Below, in pieces: positions 58,251 through 64,000 of a stretch of DNA of 64,000 nucleotides (positions are counted from its first letter, which is position 1; every line of letters starts with the position of its first letter). The notes below the pieces were generated by a model. The model was given only the letters and a program-made list of their open reading frames with translations. It ran no database searches and was not told where the DNA came from. This DNA comes from Tamlana sp038148895. Its GTDB lineage: Bacteria > Bacteroidota > Bacteroidia > Flavobacteriales > Flavobacteriaceae. The stretch lies in NCBI GenBank assembly GCA_038148895.1, contig JBBVGQ010000001.1, one strand, 5' to 3'. The position numbers and the translations under genes were made by a program.

Positions 58251-58859
58251 CTAAACCTCAATTTTATCGTGCACTTTAGCATGTTTTCCTCCATTCCAAA
58301 GGGTTAAGATATCTGTAGCCACATGGGCGCCGCTGCCCGATGCAATGGCAAATTGGCTTCGCCATCCAGCAAGTGTGCCTGCAACATATAGGTTTGCTTC
58401 AATTAAATGGTCGGTGTTTTTTAACCAAATGCGGTCTTTTTCAATAGCCGCTCTTGGGTGCGGTTCAATGTATTTATCTAAACCTTTTATGGTCATTAAA
58501 TTGGTGTACCCAACGGCAATCACCACAATTTTAGATTCGTAACTATTTTTGTTGGTTTTTATTCTAAAAAGATTGTTGGCTTTGGAAATTTCAAGCACTT
58601 TTTCTTTATCAATTTGCTCCACATGTGGGTAAAGTGTTTTGAGTTGATTTATGCCACTTTCCAAAATGGATGTTCCGGTAGTTCCTGGTTTTAAACCTAA
58701 AACATTATTGAATAATGCGGTTTGTAAATGTGATGTTTTTTGGTGGGCAATAATACCAATGGTTTTATTTTCGGCGTAAGCCTTACCTTTTGCAGAACCT
58801 AAAACCAAAGCGCACGACATACCTGCGGCACCACCACCTATTATTAAAACATCATACAT
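58251..58859 (-). CDS. Reduced FAD-binding oxidoreductase (thioredoxin-reductase-like, minimal)
   Basis: 202-aa flavoprotein with an FAD motif at the start (YDVLIIGGGAAGMSCALVLG) and the second FAD contact near the end (NLYVAGTLAGWRSQFAIASGSGAHVATDIL). It keeps only the FAD-binding domain of the thioredoxin reductase fold: the inserted NADPH domain and the redox-active CxxC are missing, while full enzymes are about 310 aa. The start lies 1 nt after the small membrane protein gene, so they are co-transcribed. The electron donor and acceptor are unknown. It is not obviously a pseudogene: the frame is intact and both FAD ends are conserved. Confidence 0.82.
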   Translation of the reverse strand: MYDVLIIGGGAAGMSCALVLGSAKGKAYAENKTIGIIAHQKTSHLQTALFNNVLGLKPGTTGTSILESGINQLKTLYPHVEQIDKEKVLEISKANNLFRIKTNKNSYESKIVVIAVGYTNLMTIKGLDKYIEPHPRAAIEKDRIWLKNTDHLIEANLYVAGTLAGWRSQFAIASGSGAHVATDILTLWNGGKHAKVHDKIEV

Positions 58860-58860
58860 A

Positions 58861-59064
58861 TTATTGGCGCTCCTTCACTTTTTGTTCAATGCGTTTGGAA
58901 ATCCTTAAAATGGCCATCATTAAAATAACACATAATGAGGCCACAATGGTAATGACGGCAATCATGCTCTCTCCCTTAAAAGGGGCATTAAAATCTACTT
59001 TGGTAAAATTAAAAATAATGAGGCCTAATGCGATTACACTTAAGATAATTGATAATATTTTCAT
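58861..59064 (-). CDS. Small two-helix membrane protein
   Basis: 67 aa: MKILSIILSVIALGLIIFNFTKV (helix 1), a short loop (DFNAPFKGES), MIAVITIVASLCVILMMAIL (helix 2) and a basic tail (RISKRIEQKVKERQ). Small proteins of this form are common in Flavobacteriaceae, function unknown. Its stop lies 1 nt before the flavoprotein start; the two may form one membrane-associated unit. Confidence 0.82.
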   Translation of the reverse strand: MKILSIILSVIALGLIIFNFTKVDFNAPFKGESMIAVITIVASLCVILMMAILRISKRIEQKVKERQ

Positions 59065-59142
59065 CTATTTTGGATTTAATAGTATTTTGTTTCTTTGAGT
59101 TGGTTCGCTTTTTTGACGATGTCGCTTGCTTTATTGCCAAAT

Positions 59143-59155
59143 GCCCATTATGGGC
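59143..59155 (-). terminator. Short hairpin at the end of marC
   Basis: GCCCA-TTA-TGGGC, directly after the marC stop on the minus strand, with an ATTT following. Weak terminator or attenuator between marC and the downstream pair. Confidence 0.35.
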
Positions 59156-59743
59156 TTAGGCAAACTCAAATAGCGCCTTAATGTTGTGCGTAAAAAGCTT
59201 TACGGCAATGGCCAGCAAAACTACACCGAACACTTTTCTGATAATGTTTATGCCGTTTTGGCCAATAATTCGCTCGATTTTAGACGATGTTTTCAAAACA
59301 ATAAAAATAATAATAACATTGATTATAACAGCAACGATTATGTTCTCCGTTCTAAATTCGGCCCTTAATGAAAGCAAAGTGGTTAAACTGCCAGGCCCTG
59401 CAATGAGCGGAAAAGCCAAAGGGAACACGGCGGTGGTTTTAGAGTTTTGTTCTTCTTGCTTGTAAAGGGTGATGCCCAAAATCATTTCTAATGCGATGAA
59501 AAATAGGATGAAAGCACCTGCAACAGCAAATGAATTAACGTCAATGCCAATCAGCTTCAAAATGCTATTTCCCAAAAACAGAAATACAATCAAAATTACA
59601 CCGGCAACTATAGACGCTTTTTCGCTTTGAATATGCCCGGCCTTTTTTCTTAAGTCAATAACAATGGGAATGTTGCCAACAATATCTATTACGGCAAATA
59701 ACACCATAAACGCTGTAAATATTTCTTTAAAATTGAGTTGCAT
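59156..59743 (-). CDS. MarC family membrane protein
   Basis: 195 aa from the ATG at 59743 (MQLNFKEIFTAFMVLFAVIDIVGNIPIVIDL); the frame extends to 59794 but the promoter box lies inside that extension. Six membrane helices in the MarC/NAAT arrangement: FAVAGAFILFFIALEMILG, TTAVFPLAFPLIAGPGSLTTLL (signature), IIVAVIINVIIIFIVL, IRKVFGVVLLAIAVKLF. Some relatives transport neutral amino acids; most are uncharacterised. Confidence 0.92.
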   Translation of the reverse strand: MQLNFKEIFTAFMVLFAVIDIVGNIPIVIDLRKKAGHIQSEKASIVAGVILIVFLFLGNSILKLIGIDVNSFAVAGAFILFFIALEMILGITLYKQEEQNSKTTAVFPLAFPLIAGPGSLTTLLSLRAEFRTENIIVAVIINVIIIFIVLKTSSKIERIIGQNGINIIRKVFGVVLLAIAVKLFTHNIKALFEFA

Positions 59744-59765
59744 AACAATGCTTTTAAATTTTGTG

Positions 59766-59773
59766 CAAAAGTA
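59766..59773 (-). promoter_or_regulatory. Bacteroidota -7 box for marC
   Basis: On the minus strand the box reads TACTTTTG, an exact TAnnTTTG match, 22 nt before the ATG at 59743. Confidence 0.5.
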
Positions 59774-59818
59774 TAGCATTAAAGTAAATATCAATACGGC
59801 TAAACGCTAAAGTTTAGT

Positions 59819-59826
59819 TATTTTTG
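59819..59826 (+). promoter_or_regulatory. Bacteroidota -7 box for the DUF3109 gene
   Basis: TATTTTTG matches TAnnTTTG exactly, 23 nt before the ATG. Confidence 0.5.
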
Positions 59827-59849
59827 CAAGTTCCAAGATAACCATTTTT

Positions 59850-60422
59850 ATGTTTCAATTAGGAAAAACCATAGTTTCAGAAGATATAATAGAAAAGGAT
59901 TTTCTGTGCAATCTGTCTGCTTGCAAAGGAGCTTGTTGCATTGATGGCGATGCGGGCGCTCCACTTGATGCTGAGGAAGTTGCTATTTTGGACGAGATTT
60001 ATCCAAAAGTAAAGCCGTTTATGCGAAAGGAGGGTATTCGGGTGGTTGAATCTGATGGAACTTCAATAAAAACAGAAGATGGCGATTTAGAAACACCGCT
60101 TATAAATGGAGCCGATTGCGCCTACGTTATTTTTGATGAGAAAAAAGTAGCGCTTTGTGCCATCGAAGAAGCTTATAATCAAGGTGAAATTTCTTGGAAA
60201 AAACCCGTTTCATGTCATCTTTATCCTGTCCGGGTACAACATTACACAGAGTTTTCGGCCGTGAATTATCATAAATGGCAAATTTGTGATGACGCTTGCT
60301 CACTAGGTAAGGAATTGCAGGTTCCTATCTATAAATTCGTAAAAGAGGCGTTGATAAGAAAGTTTGGGGAAGATTGGTATTCGGAGTTGGAAAAGGTTGC
60401 CCAAACTTTTCAACAATCCTAA
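59850..60422 (+). CDS. DUF3109 family Cys-rich protein
   Basis: 190-aa cytosolic protein. LCNLSACKGACCIDGDAGAPLDAEEVAIL is the DUF3109 start; further Cys lie in ADCAYVIFD, ALCAIEEAYN, VSCHLYPVRV and ICDDACSLG, eight or more in all. The family is widespread in Bacteroidota and resembles YkgJ-type metal-binding proteins that may hold zinc or an iron-sulfur cluster. The role is unknown. It is divergent from marC. Confidence 0.9.
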   Translation: MFQLGKTIVSEDIIEKDFLCNLSACKGACCIDGDAGAPLDAEEVAILDEIYPKVKPFMRKEGIRVVESDGTSIKTEDGDLETPLINGADCAYVIFDEKKVALCAIEEAYNQGEISWKKPVSCHLYPVRVQHYTEFSAVNYHKWQICDDACSLGKELQVPIYKFVKEALIRKFGEDWYSELEKVAQTFQQS

Positions 60423-60703
60423 AAGAAGCTTCCTAAAACACCTTAAAATAAAGGGATTAACAGCAATAAACCTATAAACTTTTTGTTAACTTTTTTGATT
60501 TCATAAAAAGTTAAAATACTAATAAACAGTGTTATAGGTTATTTTTCTTGTAAACTTCTCAATTTTCCAACAATATTTCTTTGTTAAAAACTTGTTGAAA
60601 AGGTTTCACATTTTTTTTAAAAATGTATCAATCATTTTGCAATCTTTGTTAACCTAAAATCAAGTCTAAATTTCGTTTAATTTTCTAAAAACCCATTAAA
60701 AAA
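60423..60703. promoter_or_regulatory. AT-rich upstream region of nrdB
   Basis: No gene. It contains two inverted repeats: TTAACTTTTT/AAAAAGTTAA (60486-60495 and 60505-60514) and ACATTTTT/AAAAATGT (60608-60615 and 60619-60626), and a near-consensus -7 box (AATCTTTG, about 60642-60649). I see no NrdR box. The repeats may regulate nrd expression. Confidence 0.4.
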
Positions 60704-61684
60704 ATGTCTCAATTAGTAGAACCCATTCTTCAAGAAAACAAAGATCGTTTTGTAATTTTTCCTATTCAACATCATGATATTTGGGAGTGGTATAAAAAAT
60801 CTGAGGCAAGTTTTTGGACTGCGGAAGAAATTGATTTGCACCAAGACTTAACAGATTGGGCAAATAAATTAAATGACGATGAGCGTTATTTTATAAAACA
60901 TATTCTAGCGTTTTTTGCCGCCAGTGATGGTATTGTAAATGAAAATTTAGCAGAGAACTTCGTCAATGAAGTACAATACAGTGAAGCAAAATTCTTCTAC
61001 GGGTTTCAAATTATGATGGAGAACATCCACAGTGAAACCTATTCGCTTCTAATCGACACTTATGTAAAGGACGAAAAAGAAAAGGACATATTGTTCAAAG
61101 CCATAGAGAATTTCCCTGCCATTAAAAAGAAAGCTGAATGGGCTTTAAAATGGATAGAATCTCCAAGTTTTGCTGAACGATTGATTGCCTTTGCGGCCGT
61201 TGAGGGTATTTTCTTTTCTGGCGCATTTTGCTCAATTTTCTGGTTAAAGAAAAGAGGGGTTATGCCTGGATTAACATTTTCTAATGAGTTAATCTCTCGT
61301 GATGAAGGTGTGCATTGCGACTTTGCGGTACACCTGCACAACAACCATTTAGTGAACAAAGTTTCTAAAACGCGCATTACTGAAATTTTAGTTGATGCCT
61401 TAAATATTGAGCGTGAGTTTATCACAGAATCATTGCCTGTTAGCTTAATAGGTATGAATGCCAAATTAATGACCCAGTATTTGGAGTTTGTTACCGACAG
61501 ATTGCTTAATGAATTGGGTTGCGAAAAAGTATATAACACGACCAATCCTTTTGATTTTATGGACATGATTTCGTTGCAAGGAAAAACCAATTTCTTTGAA
61601 AAACGTGTATCTGAATACCAAAAAGCTGGTGTGCTCAATAAAGAGGAAGAAAAAGACAAATTCAGTTTTGATGCAGATTTTTAA
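60704..61684 (+). CDS. nrdB: Class I ribonucleoside-diphosphate reductase beta subunit
   Basis: 326-aa diiron, tyrosyl-radical subunit. Metal ligands by position: Asp75 (AASDGIVNE), Glu106 and His109 (MMENIHSETY), Glu167 (FAAVEGIFF), Glu201 and His204 (SRDEGVHCD); the radical Tyr is Tyr113. The Tyr-to-Glu spacing (54) is near the mouse R2 value (56) and far from E. coli NrdB (82), so it is of the eukaryotic-like subgroup. nrdB precedes nrdA with a 190-nt gap. Confidence 0.97.
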   Translation: MSQLVEPILQENKDRFVIFPIQHHDIWEWYKKSEASFWTAEEIDLHQDLTDWANKLNDDERYFIKHILAFFAASDGIVNENLAENFVNEVQYSEAKFFYGFQIMMENIHSETYSLLIDTYVKDEKEKDILFKAIENFPAIKKKAEWALKWIESPSFAERLIAFAAVEGIFFSGAFCSIFWLKKRGVMPGLTFSNELISRDEGVHCDFAVHLHNNHLVNKVSKTRITEILVDALNIEREFITESLPVSLIGMNAKLMTQYLEFVTDRLLNELGCEKVYNTTNPFDFMDMISLQGKTNFFEKRVSEYQKAGVLNKEEEKDKFSFDADF

Positions 61685-61874
61685 GGGTATTCCCTCAAGT
61701 AATCGCCCTTAAAAAGCTGCTGAAAACAGCATTTCCAATTTAGGAAAACTATAAAACCATTTATTAATTAATTAAACCAACTAAACTTTGGCTGAAAACC
61801 TTTGTACCAAATTTAGGCAAACTAACTAACCCATTTCTGAAGGTGTATCAGAAATTAAAAAAAGTGTAAAAACA
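61685..61874. other. 190-nt gap between nrdB and nrdA
   Basis: No coding frame. It holds a small hairpin (TGCTG-AAAA-CAGCA, about 61710-61725) without a T run, and AT-rich sequence with a 7/8 -7 box (AACCTTTG) near 61797. A separate nrdA promoter is possible. Confidence 0.4.
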
Positions 61875-64000
61875 ATGTATGTAGTAAAAAGAGACGGAAG
61901 AAAAGAACAGGTAATGTTCGACAAAATCACTGCCAGAGTGAGAAAATTATGTTATGGATTAAACGAATTGGTTGATCCGTTAAAAGTGGCGATGCGCGTT
62001 ATTGAAGGTTTGTATGATGGGGTAACCACCAGCGAGCTAGACAATCTTGCGGCTGAAATTGCAGCAACAATGACCACGGCCCACCCTGATTATGCTCGAT
62101 TGGCAGCACGTATTTCGGTTTCTAACTTACACAAAAACACCAAAAAAACATTTAGTGAGGTGATGCATGATTTGTACACCTACGTAAACCCAAGAACGGG
62201 CAAAGATGCGCCTTTACTTTCTGATGAGGTTTACAACGTGATTATGGAAAATAAGGACCGCTTGGATTCTACCATAATCTATAATCGCGATTTCGGGTAT
62301 GATTATTTTGGATTTAAGACTTTAGAGCGCTCATACCTTTTAAAATTAAACGGACAAATTGCAGAGCGCCCACAGCATATGCTTATGCGCGTTTCAGTGG
62401 GTATTCATTTGAATGATTTAGAGGCAGCCATAGAAACCTATGAGCTTATGTCTAAAAAATATTTTACACACGCTACACCAACATTGTTTAATTCTGGTAC
62501 ACCAAAACCTCAAATGTCATCGTGTTTTCTTTTAACTATGAAAGAAGACAGTATAGATGGTATTTACGACACGTTAAAACAAACAGCTAAAATATCGCAG
62601 TCTGCTGGCGGTATTGGTTTGGCTATGCATAATGTACGCGCCACAGGAAGTTACATTGCCGGAACAAATGGGACGAGTAACGGTATTGTGCCTATGCTGC
62701 GTGTTTTTAACGACACAGCTCGTTATGTAGATCAAGGTGGCGGAAAGCGTAAAGGAAGTTTTGCTATTTATTTGGAAACGTGGCATGCCGATATTTTTGA
62801 TTTCTTGGAATTGAAGAAAAACCATGGTAAAGAAGAAATGCGCGCACGTGATTTGTTCTATGCGATGTGGATTTCAGATTTGTTCATGAAGCGCGTTCAA
62901 GAAAATGGAGATTGGACGTTGATGTGCCCTAACGAATGCCCAGGATTACCTGAAACACATAGTGAGGAATTTGAAGCTTTGTATACTAAATATGAGGCCG
63001 AAGGAAGAGGTAGAAAAACCATTAAAGCTCGCGACCTTTGGGAAAAAATATTGGAATCGCAAATTGAAACCGGTACACCTTACATGCTGTACAAGGATTC
63101 TGCGAACCGTAAATCCAACCAAAAAAATCTTGGTACCATTCGTTCTTCAAACCTATGTACTGAGATTTTGGAATACACTTCCCCAGATGAAGTAGCCGTT
63201 TGTAATTTGGCATCCATCGCCCTCCCCATGTTCATTAAAAATGGTGAGTTTGACCACAAGGAATTGTTCCGTATCACAAAACGCGTTACCAAGAACTTAA
63301 ACCGCGTAATAGATAGAAATTTCTATCCGGTGCCAGAGGCAAGAAACTCTAATATGCGCCACAGACCAATTGGTTTGGGTGTACAAGGTTTGGCAGATAC
63401 CTTTATTCAACTGCGTATGCCATTTACTAGTGACGAGGCAAAACAATTGAACCAAGATATTTTTGAAACCCTTTACTATGCTGCTGTAACGGCCAGTATG
63501 GAAGAGGCCAAAGAAGAAGGGCCTTATGAAACTTATGGGGGTTCTCCAATCAGTAAAGGAGAATTTCAGCACAACCTTTGGGGCTTAAAAGATGAAGAAT
63601 TAAGTGGCAATTGGGATTGGGATAAACTGCGCAAACAAGTGCTGAAAAATGGTGTTCGTAACTCCTTATTAGTAGCGCCAATGCCAACAGCATCAACATC
63701 ACAAATTCTTGGAAACAATGAGTGTTTTGAGCCTTATACGTCCAATATTTACACACGCCGCGTGCTTTCTGGTGAATTTATTGTAGTAAACAAACATTTA
63801 TTGGAAGACTTGGTAGAATTGGGCTTATGGAACGAAAACTTGAAGCAAGATATTATGCGTGCCAACGGTTCTATTCAAGATATTGATGTGATTCCACAAG
63901 ACATCAAAGAACTTTACAAAACGGTTTGGGAATTGAGCATGAAAGACATTATAGACATGTCGCGTCAACGTGGTTATTTTATAGACCAGTCGCAATCGCT
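61875..64000 (+). CDS. nrdA: Class I ribonucleoside-diphosphate reductase alpha subunit (3' end outside window)
   Basis: 708 codons are present and the frame is open at the window edge, so the gene is cut by the window. The N-terminal ATP-cone (MYVVKRDGRKEQVMFDKI) is present, giving overall activity control by ATP/dATP. Catalytic residues: Cys217 (SSCFLL), Cys428 and Glu430 (NLCTEI), Cys443 (AVCNLA). These positions match mouse R1 (218/429/431/444) almost exactly and not E. coli NrdA (225/439/441/462). NSLLVAPMPTASTSQILGNNE is the phosphate-binding loop. The last bases encode RGYFIDQSQS, just at the radical-transfer Tyr region. Confidence 0.97.
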   Translation, partial: MYVVKRDGRKEQVMFDKITARVRKLCYGLNELVDPLKVAMRVIEGLYDGVTTSELDNLAAEIAATMTTAHPDYARLAARISVSNLHKNTKKTFSEVMHDLYTYVNPRTGKDAPLLSDEVYNVIMENKDRLDSTIIYNRDFGYDYFGFKTLERSYLLKLNGQIAERPQHMLMRVSVGIHLNDLEAAIETYELMSKKYFTHATPTLFNSGTPKPQMSSCFLLTMKEDSIDGIYDTLKQTAKISQSAGGIGLAMHNVRATGSYIAGTNGTSNGIVPMLRVFNDTARYVDQGGGKRKGSFAIYLETWHADIFDFLELKKNHGKEEMRARDLFYAMWISDLFMKRVQENGDWTLMCPNECPGLPETHSEEFEALYTKYEAEGRGRKTIKARDLWEKILESQIETGTPYMLYKDSANRKSNQKNLGTIRSSNLCTEILEYTSPDEVAVCNLASIALPMFIKNGEFDHKELFRITKRVTKNLNRVIDRNFYPVPEARNSNMRHRPIGLGVQGLADTFIQLRMPFTSDEAKQLNQDIFETLYYAAVTASMEEAKEEGPYETYGGSPISKGEFQHNLWGLKDEELSGNWDWDKLRKQVLKNGVRNSLLVAPMPTASTSQILGNNECFEPYTSNIYTRRVLSGEFIVVNKHLLEDLVELGLWNENLKQDIMRANGSIQDIDVIPQDIKELYKTVWELSMKDIIDMSRQRGYFIDQSQS

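Noticed and set aside
61060..61659. 199-codon minus-strand open frame inside nrdB
   Set aside because: Antisense shadow of a strongly conserved gene; composition (Ser/Lys-rich) without any motif.
1..64000. tRNA, rRNA, CRISPR arrays, transposases, integrases
   Set aside because: I looked through the intergenic gaps for cloverleaf ends and TTC-loop sequence, regular repeat-spacer units and mobile-element proteins and saw none.

Overview
The window is chromosomal DNA from an AT-rich marine-type member of the Flavobacteriaceae (Bacteroidota); I cannot name the genus from sequence alone. The evidence is exact Bacteroidota -7 promoter boxes (TAnnTTTG) ahead of many genes, few Shine-Dalgarno sequences, a secreted metalloprotease with a type IX secretion C-terminal tail, an SDR-type L-threonine dehydrogenase, an OlsF-type bifunctional acyltransferase and flavobacterial families such as DUF4286, DUF6428 and DUF3109. 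Most genes are core metabolism or housekeeping. I see no tRNA, rRNA, CRISPR array, prophage or insertion sequence.

Layout. 1-9 kb: the N-terminal part of an outer-membrane-type protein (minus), sucA-sucB of the 2-oxoglutarate dehydrogenase complex, pth, a convergent T9SS metalloprotease and a small lipoprotein. 9-20.7 kb: ribF, an HTTM membrane protein, serS, a structured non-coding gap (12.8-13.15 kb), a TPR protein, DUF4286, rsmA, mgtE, a 2-hydroxyacid dehydrogenase, DUF1801, two VOC proteins and a TauE/SafE permease. 20.8-23.7 kb: two LEA-like charged helical proteins, then a compact arsenic-response operon (arsR, DUF6428, ArsN-like acetyltransferase, arsC) with no efflux pump. 23.7-28.4 kb: minus-strand GNAT, aspartate kinase and olsF, divergent from fbp.

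28.4-39.1 kb is a nitrogen-assimilation island: gltB-gltD (minus), diverging from a BBP2-like porin, an ammonium transporter, a PII protein and a second ammonium transporter. Together these could move ammonium across both membranes, sense nitrogen/carbon status and feed glutamate synthesis. 39.1-50.4 kb: a secreted amidohydrolase, ppc, an unrecognised TIM-barrel-like Cys-rich protein, nadA-nadB and a 7TM hybrid histidine kinase. 50.5-60.4 kb: a tail-less SSB, a zinc-ribbon protein, a GIDE-like membrane protein, a CBS protein, a TPR protein, a lipoprotein, L-threonine dehydrogenase, a HupE/UreJ protein, dCMP deaminase with an S41 protease, a reduced flavoprotein, a small membrane protein, MarC and DUF3109. 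60.7-64 kb: nrdB and a 3'-truncated nrdA whose active-site spacing matches the eukaryotic-type class I ribonucleotide reductase rather than the E. coli type.

Points most worth a second look are the unknown protein at 43475-45283 beside nadAB, the pump-less arsenic operon with Cys-tailed products, the alternative-hairpin leader at 56122-56180, the structured gap at 12.86-13.05 kb, and the 20-bp-period direct repeat between ssb and the zinc-ribbon gene.
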